Positions 1 through 7,977 of a stretch of 64,000 nt of DNA are shown here, one piece after another (positions within the stretch are counted from its first letter, which is position 1; the number at the start of each line of letters is the position of its first letter). The position numbers and the translations under genes were made by a program. Under the pieces are notes generated by a model. That model had not been told where the DNA came from. It worked only from the letters and a program-made list of their open reading frames with translations, and made no database searches. The stretch is from NCBI GenBank assembly GCA_965248815.1, contig CBDFKK010000008.1, forward strand, positions 1,860,001-1,924,000, written 5' to 3'. This DNA comes from CBDFKK01 sp965248815 (lineage in GTDB: Bacteria > Pseudomonadota > Alphaproteobacteria > SMXP01).

Positions 1-127
1 GTTTAATAATCTTAGAACAGACTTGCACTTCGGGGACCTCGGGCAATCACGCTGGGGACATGCTGCGTGACAGGTTTTTCACAATCGCATTGCCGTCCAG
101 CACAAATTTGTGATTAGGACAAACGTT

Positions 128-1819
128 TTATTCAGTCGGCGGCGAGAGGACATTGTTTTCTGAAACATATAGGCCCCACTTGCTTACAAGCTCCGCTAAT
201 TTTTCCGGCTCTTTGTCTGACAGATCGTTCACTTCACCTGGATCGGCCAAAATATTATAAAGCGTCCAGCCTCCTTTACCATGTGGAGGGTCGAGCCACA
301 CCGCTTTCCAATTTCCCTGCCGAACGGCCCGGTGCCCGGAAAGTTCAACCGCAAACGCCTCTTCTTCTGAATAGACGTTATCCGTTTGATTCTCCAACAT
401 GGGGATCAATGACCGCCCAGCGAGGGGATGAATGGAGCGGCCATTATATGTTTCGCCCGGATGCTCAACTTTTGCAAAATCGAGAATGGTCGCCGAAACA
501 TCCATAATCGTACCGAGGCCCGTTTGATTTACTGCGGGCGTAAACTTTCTTGGGTAATGGAAAATGGCCGGCACACGAATACCGCCTTCTTTGGTAACGC
601 CTTTGAAAAGGCCCAGGGGTCCAGCGCTTACATGAGCCCATCCGGGTCCATACCAAATATAAGAGCCGGGGCGGCCCATATTCTCAGCTGAATTATCGAA
701 CATCAGCCATAGCCAGATATACATGAATGGCATTCGTTTATCAATTTCACCGGCTTCGGGCCCGTTGTCAGATAGAAATATTATAAGAGTGTCTTCATAC
801 TGATTAATCTTCTCAAGATGCGCTAGAAGTTTACCGATATCATCATCTAGCTTTTCGACCATGGCGGCATAAATTTCCATTTCCCGCGATTTTTGTCTTT
901 TTTCTGAATCTACTAGGGCATCCCACGGTTTCACACCGTCCGGAAATGGAGCTTCCTGGATGGAATTGCCAAGCAAGCCCTTTTGCCTCATGCGAACAAG
1001 CCTCTTTTGAGAAGCAACCTCATATCCTTCGTCATAAGCGCCCTGATATTTGTCAATAAAGTCTTCAGGTGCCTGCAACGGCCAGTGTGGCGCCGTGTAA
1101 GAGAGATACCCGAAGAAAGGGCGGTCGTCGTCCTGGTTGGAATCGATGAATTCAATCATGCTGTCGGTGTAGAATGTCGTCGAATAGAAATCCTCCGGCA
1201 GATTGAGCGTTTCGCCGTTCTTGTTGTATTTGGCATAGGGATCAAAAATGGTGATTCCGAGCCTGTCGCTAAAATGACTAGCGCCACCGTGGGGCAAGGA
1301 AACGGATTTCTCAAATCCACGTGCAGCCGGCCCTTGGTCTGTTTCCAATCCCAAATGCCATTTGCCGGCCATGTAGGTGTGGTAGCCGTCATCTTTCAGC
1401 AATCTTGCAATCGTCACGACATCGTTATTGAGATAGCCTTCATAACCCGGCTTGCCGCGCCGCTCGTCTGGTCTGGCTTCGGCCATCATGCCTAAGCCTG
1501 CCAAATGGGGGTCAACGCCCGACATGAGTCCGGCGCGTGTTGGTGCACACACAGGAAACGTGTACATTTGGGTCATCATGACGCCGCTTCGCGCCAGCGC
1601 GTCAATGTTGGGTGTGCGAATTTCGCTGCCGTAGACACCCAGATCGGCAAATCCCATATCATCAACTAAGATCAGCAGAATATTGGGGCGTTCCGATATG
1701 TCGTCCGGCAAATTCACTATGGTTTCATCGACATTTGCCGCGCCTAAAGACTCCTCCTCAGAACACGCCGAAAGTGTCAGAAGAGATATCAGAGTAAAGC
1801 GCGCCACTAGGCTCGTCAT
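128..1819 (-). CDS. Sulfatase, predicted lipoprotein
   Basis: Formylglycine-dependent sulfatase of the alkaline-phosphatase-like fold, expected to remove sulfate esters outside the cytoplasm. The N-terminus is a lipoprotein signal peptide with lipobox LSAC, so Cys19 would be the acylated residue. The metal-binding pair is seen in LVDDMGFADLG (residues 51-61). CAPTRAGLMSG (91-101) is the family signature, whose Cys91 is the residue oxidised to formylglycine. The 563-aa length is normal and the frame is intact. The substrate cannot be read from sequence. No formylglycine-generating enzyme lies in the window. Two sulfotransferases of opposite chemistry lie 5 kb away on the same strand, but nothing links them directly. 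The gene stands alone and its 3' end is close to the window edge. Confidence 0.93.
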   Translation of the reverse strand: MTSLVARFTLISLLTLSACSEEESLGAANVDETIVNLPDDISERPNILLILVDDMGFADLGVYGSEIRTPNIDALARSGVMMTQMYTFPVCAPTRAGLMSGVDPHLAGLGMMAEARPDERRGKPGYEGYLNNDVVTIARLLKDDGYHTYMAGKWHLGLETDQGPAARGFEKSVSLPHGGASHFSDRLGITIFDPYAKYNKNGETLNLPEDFYSTTFYTDSMIEFIDSNQDDDRPFFGYLSYTAPHWPLQAPEDFIDKYQGAYDEGYEVASQKRLVRMRQKGLLGNSIQEAPFPDGVKPWDALVDSEKRQKSREMEIYAAMVEKLDDDIGKLLAHLEKINQYEDTLIIFLSDNGPEAGEIDKRMPFMYIWLWLMFDNSAENMGRPGSYIWYGPGWAHVSAGPLGLFKGVTKEGGIRVPAIFHYPRKFTPAVNQTGLGTIMDVSATILDFAKVEHPGETYNGRSIHPLAGRSLIPMLENQTDNVYSEEEAFAVELSGHRAVRQGNWKAVWLDPPHGKGGWTLYNILADPGEVNDLSDKEPEKLAELVSKWGLYVSENNVLSPPTE

Positions 1820-2025
1820 TGGTTATCGCCTCATGAACTGACTGCCCCCAGGCATGGTCCAGTTGTAACGTTAGTCTGTTTTCCATTTGATCTTCATACA
1901 AGATTGCTGCAAGCGCTAACGGTTTTATGGCCCGATTGCCGATGCCCCAGAGTCGGCTTTTGGCAGCACCGACCAGCTTTGCATCACCGTCAAAAAAACC
2001 CTTACCAAAACGGAGCCGTCCACAC

Positions 2026-2190
2026 ATGGCTGAGGATGTTGATAAAGTCTATTTCTTACGAGGACAAAAATTCTATAGCCATTTGAGTGATATGCATTCT
2101 AATAAATATGACGGAATACGTAGAATACTTGAAATCTCGATCTGGAACCTCTTGTGCGACCATGCGGTGCAAATGAACCATACTTTATAA
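2026..2190 (+). CDS. Small hypothetical ORF beside IS-A
   Basis: A 54-aa ORF begins MAEDVDKVYFLRGQKFYSHL and ends just before the left end of the IS1111-type element. It is AT-richer than the genes around it and has mixed, protein-like composition, but no recognised domain and no convincing ribosome binding site. It could be a real small gene, the remnant of a gene damaged when the element arrived, or chance. I do not recognise it. Confidence 0.2.
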   Translation: MAEDVDKVYFLRGQKFYSHLSDMHSNKYDGIRRILEISIWNLLCDHAVQMNHTL

Positions 2191-2250
2191 AGTGAATGGC
2201 ATTTGGCGGATACTTAGCGTCCTCAAATTTTCGACTTTATCAACATGGAG

Positions 2251-2262
2251 TAATTCCGGGAT
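2251..2262. repeat. IS-A left subterminal inverted repeat
   Basis: TAATTCCGGGAT, the exact reverse complement of 3609-3620. Confidence 0.85.
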
Positions 2263-2356
2263 TGGCGTTTCGGATGGTTTCGGACGCTGCTCTCCGTAAT
2301 CTAGCGAAGTCTGGCTTGGGCCAGCTTCAGTGCAATGAACGATTAGGAGAGCAGCT

Positions 2357-3388
2357 ATGGAACTCTATATTGGAATGGACGTGTCACTCAAGGAGACGTC
2401 GATCTGCGTGGTCGATGATGACGGTGAGATCCAGTGTGAAGGCACGGTGATCTCGGAACCGGAGGCCATTGCCGAGTTCATCAAAGCAAAGGCAGGGAGT
2501 GCGAAGCGCATCGGCCTCGAAACCGGTCCGACGACGACCTGGCTTTAGCACGAACTCAGAGCGCTCGGCTTACCGGTGATCTGCATTGACGCGCGACATG
2601 CCAAGGCGGCGCTGTCGATGCAAATCAACAAAAGCGACCGCAACGATGCGGTGGGCCTGGCTCGGATCATGCAGTGCGGTTGGTACAAGGAGGTCCAGGT
2701 CAAGAGGCTGTCGTGTCATGAGATCCGGGCGCTGCTGAATAGCCGTGCGCTCTTGGTGAAGTGCAAACGTGATCTCGAGAACCAGATCCGGGGTTTGTTG
2801 AAGAACCAAGGTCTCATCATCGGCAAGGCGGGTGGCAACGTCTTTTGCCACCGGGTTGAAGAGCTGGTTGGCGGACACGGTCTTTTGTGGCAGGCGGTTC
2901 GACCTCTCTTGGAGATCCGCGACAAGGTCGGCCGAGAAGTCGCCACTCTTTATCGAAAGCTCCTGGACTTGGCGCGGGAAGACGTTGGCTCTAGACGTTC
3001 CATGACGGTGCCGGGCATCGGGCCGATCACCGCCTTGACCTTCCACTCGACGATAGATGAGCCAACCCGCTTCCGGCGCTCCAGGTCTGTCGGCGCCTAC
3101 GTCGGACTGACGCCGCGCCGCTATGCTTCGGGTGAGGTCGACTGGAGCGGGCGGATCTCCAAATGCGGTGATGCCATGCTTAGAACCTATCTGTTCGAGG
3201 CCGCCGGCGTGCTGCTCACCCGAGTGCCGCAATGGTGCAAGCTTAAAGCCTGGGGTCACAAGCTGTGGAAACACATCGGCTTCAAGAAGGCCAAGATTGC
3301 CGTGGCACGGAAGCTGGCGGTCATCCTGCATCGCATGTGGCGTGATGGAACGGACTTCATTTGGTCAAGCAAGGAGGCAGCGGCTTAG
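2357..3388 (+). pseudogene. IS110-family transposase with in-frame amber codon
   Basis: DEDD recombinase of IS110/IS1111 elements, which use an RNA-guided, RuvC-like domain plus a C-terminal serine domain. One frame runs from ATG 2357 to 3388 (344 codons, normal size) except for a TAG at 2546-2548 (codon 64). The neighbouring residues, GLETGPTTTWL then HELRALGLP, imply that a Trp codon (TGG to TAG) was lost. N-terminal acidic residues are in YIGMDVS and GLETGP, with further ones in KSDRNDAVGLA. The C-terminal domain shows PGIGPITALTF and GAYVGLTPRRYASGE. SD AGGAGAG lies before the start. Everything but the amber codon looks functional, so the lesion is recent. Translational readthrough is possible but there is no evidence for it. 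Confidence 0.88.
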
Positions 3389-3608
3389 AAGAAACAACTT
3401 CCAAGAGTTCCGCGAGAGCGGAAGCAATGTCCCTGCTGGGACGATGGCGGTGGCGAGATCGACCGAGGCTTTGCGATGCCTTGCAAGGGCAAACGCGTTA
3501 TCAACATTGATCCGCCAACGTCTTCTAATGCCATGATGCGGAGGGCAACATCCCTACCGCGAAGAGAACAGTGAACCCGGCAGGTACACTACGGAGAGAT
3601 TGACTTCC
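3389..3608 (+). ncRNA. Putative seekRNA/bridge RNA of IS-A
   Basis: Noncoding 220 nt between the transposase stop and the right inverted repeat. It opens with two tight hairpins: TTCCGC-GAGA-GCGGAA (3408-3423) and GTCCC-TGCT-GGGAC (3429-3442). Segment 3463-3470 (CCGAGGCT) is the reverse complement of the right target flank 3627-3634. Segment 3498-3507 (TTATCAACAT) equals the left flank 2237-2246. A small stem-loop (3477-3491) lies between them. Two later segments match the element's own ends: 3531-3538 is the reverse complement of 2241-2248 with 7 of 8 bases, and 3563-3571 (AGAGAACAG) equals 3620-3628. This is the guide arrangement known for IS110/IS1111 RNAs. Transcript ends and structure are inferred. 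Confidence 0.75.
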
Positions 3609-3620
3609 ATCCCGGAATTA
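3609..3620. repeat. IS-A right subterminal inverted repeat
   Basis: ATCCCGGAATTA, the exact reverse complement of 2251-2262. Confidence 0.85.
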
Positions 3621-3627
3621 GAGAACA

Positions 3628-4007
3628 GCCTCGGCTAAAAGCAGACAAAAGCGCTAGCGCTGCAGGACGGCCGCTTTTCGGTCGAAATCGGTCAGACATT
3701 CCAGCAGCTCCGCCTTCCAATATTCACCAACTTTATACTGGACAAAGCTGACCACCCCGACGGTGCCACTCTTCGTCAATTGATGGGCGGGAAACTTCTG
3801 CTGATGTGGACCAATTCAGTTTAAGGAAACAATTGAAACAGAATTGATCGCTGTTAGTCACGACCGAGAAACAATGAATAAGCAAACTCTCAACATCCAA
3901 GGCTTGAGAAACGAGCACAGGGAAAGACGACGTCAGCAGCCAATGTGAGTGCTCAATGTCAACGATCAAACAAGGCGCTGCTTTGCATTGCCGGACGGAG
4001 AAATGAA
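3628..4007. other. Intergenic region right of IS-A
   Basis: About 380 nt with no supportable gene. A 97-aa minus-strand frame (3733-4026) overlaps the following methyltransferase start, is Cys/Ser/His-rich without domain features and looks spurious. The SD GGACGGAG for the next gene lies at 3993-4000. Confidence 0.5.
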
Positions 4008-4841
4008 ATGGACGCGAAAACGACAATGAACCCGAATAAGGCCCTTTGGGAAAAAGGCGACTTTACCCGTATTGCCGCGAGCATGCGCGAGAGTGGAGAA
4101 GCGCTGGTGAATACCTTCGGAATCGAGAACGGGCTCAAGGTCCTGGAACTCGGATGTGGCGATGGAACGACAGCTCTACCTGCAGCGAAACTTGGCGCTG
4201 ATGTATTGGGCGTCGATATCGCACGCAATCTTGTCGAGGCCGGTAACCGGCGCGTCAAAGAGCAAGGTCTTGCGAACATCCGCTTTTAGGAAGGCGACGC
4301 GACCAATTTGGCTGAACTGCAGGACAACACATTTGATCTCGTCGTCAGCATCTTCGGCGCCATGTTTGCCCCCAAACCGCAAGATGTCGCCAAAGAAATG
4401 GTGCGTGTGAGCCGACCAGGCGGCCGGATAATCATGGGGAATTGGATCCCGAATGACCCGACCTTGGTTGCACAAATTCTAAAGACTTGTGCAAAATATT
4501 CGCCGCCACCCCCGGCAGGCTTCATTAGCCCAATGACCTGGGGCGTTGAGGGCGATGTGATCGAGCGATTTTCCGGCGCCGGCGTTTCGCAAAACAACGT
4601 GTCGTTCAAAAGAGATACGTTCACATTCAACTTTGACGGCACACCGTCGGAGTTCGTCGACACGTTCCGCGAGTATTACGGCCCCACTATGAACGCCTTC
4701 GGAGCGGCAGACGAAAGCGGCCGCGCCGATGAATTAAAAACAGAACTGGATGTGCTGTTTCAAAGCCAAAACACGAGTTCTCGCACTGACGTGACGTCTA
4801 TTCCGGCGACTTTCCTACGCGTAATGGTGGCGGTGGACTAA
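4008..4841 (+). pseudogene. SAM-dependent class I methyltransferase with amber codon
   Basis: Class I methyltransferase (UbiE/COQ5-like), substrate unknown. ATG 4008 follows SD GGACGGAG by 7 nt. Motif I is KVLELGCGDGTTALPAAKLG and the acidic residue binding the SAM ribose follows in DVLGVDIA. A TAG at 4287-4289 interrupts the frame between NIRF and EGDATNLAEL. Homologues usually have a Gln or similar residue there, so CAG to TAG is the simplest lesion. The same frame then continues to 4841 (277 residues if read through), with motif II-like DNTFDLVVSIFGAMFAP and the post-II VSRPGGRI. It stands alone. The upstream 93 codons could make only the Rossmann core. This is a recent pseudogene or a sequencing substitution. 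Confidence 0.85.
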
Positions 4842-4932
4842 GCGGAACGTGCTGCCAGGCGCTTAGGCAAAACCCCCAACGTCCACGACCGATGCCCGAT
4901 GCTAGTGGCTGCGATACGAATACACCCGAGCA

Positions 4933-5061
4933 TTACTGACGCGTGCTGATCCCAAGCTCGTCACAAACAGCTTTGTCCGTGACCCCTTCTTCGCTTGCTC
5001 TAGGGATCGCATCCAGTTTGAATTCCGCACTGCAGCGTTTGTATCTCTTCAGTTTTGTCAT
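4933..5061 (-). pseudogene. IS3-family OrfA remnant
   Basis: A 42-codon minus-strand frame starts MTKLKRYKRCSAEFKLDAI and continues SEEGVTDKAVCDELGISTRQ before a stop. This is the N-terminal helix-turn-helix of an IS3/IS911-type OrfA (Transposase_8), normally about 90-110 aa, so only the first part survives. No OrfB is adjacent. It differs from the complete IS3 element at 33641-34864. It is evidence of an older insertion in this stretch. Confidence 0.75.
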
Positions 5062-5127
5062 CTGACACCTCCCAGCGCTCCTCGCACCTCATTCTAGGTG
5101 TCCATGAAATCAGCGCAAAACCATATT

Positions 5128-5172
5128 CGTCTTGCCCCGTTTCAGTGGACATCACTCCGCTGGGGCAAGACG
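5128..5172. repeat. 11-bp inverted repeat, 23-nt spacer
   Basis: CGTCTTGCCCC (5128-5138) and GGGGCAAGACG (5162-5172) are perfect inverted copies. They lie between the IS3 orfA fragment and the 3' end of the MFS gene. There is no T tract on the minus strand after the stem, so an intrinsic terminator is not convincing. A terminal fragment of the lost IS is the other possibility. Confidence 0.5.
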
Positions 5173-5211
5173 ATTCACTTCGACGAGCCCGTTTTCCTTT
5201 TTGTTGGTGTT

Positions 5212-6414
5212 TTAAGTGGCCTCAGCCAGCATCGGCTTTCGTCTTTGCATGTAGAGGGAGACGCCCATGTACAAAAACAGGGCAACAAGGGCCATACTGC
5301 CACTGACAACAAACATGGTGCTGTAGCCCCAACCGGCTTCTAATACCGAAGCGGAGACATTGGGGCCGACGAATTGTCCAAATCCTTGAACGCTTGGCAA
5401 CAGGGCAACCAGGGATCCCTTTTGGTCCATGTACCCCATCATCGCCGATTGAAAAACATCGACAAATGTCCACAACGTCATGAAGGAGTAAAGACTCACA
5501 ACGATCTTGATATCGTTAATCCCGGTACTGAGCATGATGACAATTGCTGCCATAGCCACCAGGGATATGAAAAGAGGTTTGAACAAACCAAAGCGAGAAG
5601 CAAAATATGCAATCACACAACCGACAATGGCAAATATGGACGTCGTTGTCAGTACGTTGCCAATCCAGTCTTCGTCAATGCCATCTGCAAGTGCAGCCAG
5701 TTCAATATAAGTATAATATCCGCCGATATTGACATAGGTAAAGCAAACGGCGATGAGACAAATCACTGGCAAGATTCGAGGCACTTGCCAATCTTGTTCA
5801 TCATCGCGGTCCTCGTCTTGTCGTGCGAGTTCTTCGGCATTAAGAGGCCGGGCCGGAATCCAGCGAACAAACACGGCGCAAATCACGGCTAGACCAATGA
5901 AGAGCAGGTATATCTCATTCATTGATAGTTGCGGCAAGTAGTGCAATTCCAGGGCCGTCGAAAAGGCAAAACCGAATAACAGCATATTGAATGCTTGCAC
6001 CGGCTTTGTCGTCGCTCCCAATGAAACCACAGCAACGGCCGTGAATATACCGCTACCGATGCCTGCTGCCACGCGAAGCACCATCATTTGCTCGTATTCG
6101 GCAAACACCATGCATAAGGCATTGGCACCGACAGACAATACGACGCCTGCTAAAACCAAAAACCGCCGGTTAATCCGGGCGACTAACAATGCAGACAAGA
6201 CGGCGCCAAGGGACAATCCCAAGAGATCATTGCCCCAAATTCTTCCCACCTGCACCTCGGTGAAACCGACCTTTTCTACCAGGGCAGTGCTGAGCACGGG
6301 AACACTCACCATCACGGTGTATCCGACCAAGGCCATGAAGAGAGCGATAGAAATAGATCGCCAGCCATCGAATAAATTGGCAGTGCCCCTGAGAGGGGCA
6401 GCGTCACTAGTCAT
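5212..6414 (-). CDS. MFS transporter
   Basis: Major facilitator superfamily permease of 400 aa with about twelve hydrophobic segments, placing it in the inner membrane. The N-terminus MTSDAAPLRGTANLFDGWRS is cytoplasmic and is followed by the first helix. A loop containing RINRRF after the second helix resembles the conserved MFS cytoplasmic loop. A charged central loop (ARQDEDRDDEQDWQVPR) separates the two six-helix halves. It is a single gene with no neighbour that reveals the substrate. Low overall identity to named families is expected, so I assign no direction or cargo. Confidence 0.85.
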   Translation of the reverse strand: MTSDAAPLRGTANLFDGWRSISIALFMALVGYTVMVSVPVLSTALVEKVGFTEVQVGRIWGNDLLGLSLGAVLSALLVARINRRFLVLAGVVLSVGANALCMVFAEYEQMMVLRVAAGIGSGIFTAVAVVSLGATTKPVQAFNMLLFGFAFSTALELHYLPQLSMNEIYLLFIGLAVICAVFVRWIPARPLNAEELARQDEDRDDEQDWQVPRILPVICLIAVCFTYVNIGGYYTYIELAALADGIDEDWIGNVLTTTSIFAIVGCVIAYFASRFGLFKPLFISLVAMAAIVIMLSTGINDIKIVVSLYSFMTLWTFVDVFQSAMMGYMDQKGSLVALLPSVQGFGQFVGPNVSASVLEAGWGYSTMFVVSGSMALVALFLYMGVSLYMQRRKPMLAEAT

Positions 6415-6780
6415 AGATTGCCTTTGATGTGTTTTGGGAAACCCCAGCTGCTAATACTTATAATTTGGAACCGTACGAGCATACGTTCAAACTACAAAGT
6501 CTAACTACACTTTAATCGTAGTTGGAATTTGGAGTCTAAAGCGCCATTTTCCTGAACCGCGTTGCGAATTAGTTTCCTGTCTGCCTTTACCTGCGGATTC
6601 AAACGCCCACTCAGCGATTTAGTCAATGTGTTGAATCGATCGGTTGTATCCGCAGCTAATTGTGGCCGTGCGGATGGGCCAAGTTAGACGGCAGTTCTTG
6701 GCCAAAAAGCCGCCGTCGTTTTCTTTCCTTCGGAAAGGCCGCCGGCCGCCGCCGAGCCGCGGTCCACTGCGGCCCATGCG
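6415..6780. other. Intergenic region between MFS and sulfotransferase
   Basis: 366 nt without a supportable gene. The left part is AT-rich and holds a short inverted repeat AACTAC...GTAGTT near 6500-6520, placed to act as promoter or operator of the minus-strand MFS gene. The right part is GC-rich (CCGCCGGCCGCCGCCGAGCCG) just downstream of the sulfotransferase stop. No clear terminator was found. Confidence 0.4.
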
Positions 6781-7977
6781 CTAAGAACATTTTTGCCGAT
6801 CCCGCACAAAGCGTTGGTAAAATTCTTGGTTGCGGGCGTCGCGCGTCTTTTTGGTGCGGGGCTTCGGCACTTGAAAGCCGTCACCCGGATTGACGGCTAA
6901 AAAATCAAGAATCCTGTGCACTTCCGGCTCCGGGTCTCTTTCAAGGCTCTCATAGTCAACGGTCAAAGTATCGGCTCCGAATTCCTTCACTACTCTCGCA
7001 AGGCGCGCCTCTTCACTTTCCATCCTTGTCACGATGGCGTTGATGGTCTTGAAGTCATAAGCCACTTCCTTGACGGCCCTGCGGCGTTTGCCCTGTTGAA
7101 AGGGCAGGTCGGCTTTGAAAAATCCGGATGTTCGTGCGAAATGGCGCGATATCGCTTGTGCCACTTTGTCGTCGCGCTTGAGATAGATGAGTTTTGCGCC
7201 CGGCTTCAATCCTTCGAATAGATCCGCGCCGTTTTGCTTCCCTATACGCAACGCACGAAACAAAAAGTGAGAGATTACTTTTGTCCCGAATACTTCGTTG
7301 GGGGTTCGGTTCAAGCCGACTACAGCGTTCAGCCAATCTTGCCAGCTAAAATCCCTAAACTCGGCAAGGCTGAGAACGCCGTTGTGCACATGCTCTCTGG
7401 GGTAACCGCAAAATCCGGTCAATGTGAGAATATTGGCCAGCATCGTGCTGCCGGATCGCGGCAAAGACACAATCATGTAATGTGTTTGTTCGTTTGTGCG
7501 TATGGGGGCCGTATCGACGCGGGAGGCCAACGCTTTCCCCGCGACGCTTGGCAAGGATATGCCCGATCTTAAGGCGTCGAGTTTCGCCAGAAATGGGTTT
7601 GCGCGTGAATAGGGAGCGTTAAGCGCGACAAATACATCCGCGAACAGGGCAAATGCATTTTCAGCTCTAATACGTCGCGCACTGATGAGATGCTGAACTT
7701 GTAATAGAAGTGCACCTTCCTGATCAAAAGACCCGGCCACGTATTTGTATATTGCCGCCTTGTCATTTGAAATGTTGGATAGCCAATTGTCCAACTCATC
7801 AATCGGAATGATCCTGGATCGCGGCGAAACTGGCAAAACCGCCGTTAGGGTGTCGTGCGAATTTTCGTCTGTTACATAGACAACATCGAACCTACTTTTC
7901 GCGAGCGCTGAGAATAATTTGGTTTCGCCAAGGTCGCTTACAACTTTGGCCATTTGCTCGGCGCGCGACAGGGTCAT
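6781..7977 (-). CDS. Stf0-like sulfotransferase (second of tandem pair)
   Basis: PAPS-dependent sulfotransferase of the Stf0 type, which transfers sulfate from 3'-phosphoadenylyl sulfate to a sugar or lipid hydroxyl. The 5'-phosphosulfate-binding loop LPRSGSTMLANIL begins near residue 172 and CGYPREHVHNG follows, both typical of Stf0 proteins. About 165 residues precede the loop, longer than the minimal Stf0 family. The length is 398 aa. Its ATG abuts the stop of the paralogue at 7978, so the two are almost certainly cotranscribed. The ends FYQRFVRDRQKCS and FYERFMEDRRARAG correspond, so the C-terminus is a little shorter than its sister's. Acceptor unknown. Confidence 0.87.
   Translation of the reverse strand: MTLSRAEQMAKVVSDLGETKLFSALAKSRFDVVYVTDENSHDTLTAVLPVSPRSRIIPIDELDNWLSNISNDKAAIYKYVAGSFDQEGALLLQVQHLISARRIRAENAFALFADVFVALNAPYSRANPFLAKLDALRSGISLPSVAGKALASRVDTAPIRTNEQTHYMIVSLPRSGSTMLANILTLTGFCGYPREHVHNGVLSLAEFRDFSWQDWLNAVVGLNRTPNEVFGTKVISHFLFRALRIGKQNGADLFEGLKPGAKLIYLKRDDKVAQAISRHFARTSGFFKADLPFQQGKRRRAVKEVAYDFKTINAIVTRMESEEARLARVVKEFGADTLTVDYESLERDPEPEVHRILDFLAVNPGDGFQVPKPRTKKTRDARNQEFYQRFVRDRQKCS

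Larger units (their letters stand above)
2242..3627 (+). mobile_element. IS1111-type (IS110 family) insertion sequence, IS-A
   Basis: Perfect 12-bp subterminal inverted repeats TAATTCCGGGAT (2251-2262) and ATCCCGGAATTA (3609-3620) flank a DEDD-type IS110-family transposase. The transposase is followed by 220 nt of noncoding sequence before the right repeat. A long noncoding right end plus subterminal repeats is the IS1111 layout. The tetranucleotide AACA occurs at both outer edges (2242-2245 and 3624-3627). Removing one copy with the element restores a continuous target ...TTTATCAACAGCCTCGGC..., so I place the ends there. No other target duplication is seen, as expected for this family. The transposase has an amber codon, so this copy is probably not autonomous. 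Confidence 0.85.

Noticed and set aside
2546..2548. Programmed readthrough or recoding at the IS-A amber codon
   Set aside because: IS110 transposases are not known to use recoding, the codon replaces an ordinary Trp, and TAG is a normal stop for other genes here.
2570..3331. 253-codon minus-strand frame
   Set aside because: Complement of the IS-A transposase; no protein features.
3733..4026. 97-codon minus-strand ORF near the methyltransferase
   Set aside because: Overlaps the SD and start of the methyltransferase; composition is not protein-like.
5128..5172. Terminator for the minus-strand MFS gene
   Set aside because: The stem is perfect but no U-tract follows on the minus strand, and the 23-nt loop is long.
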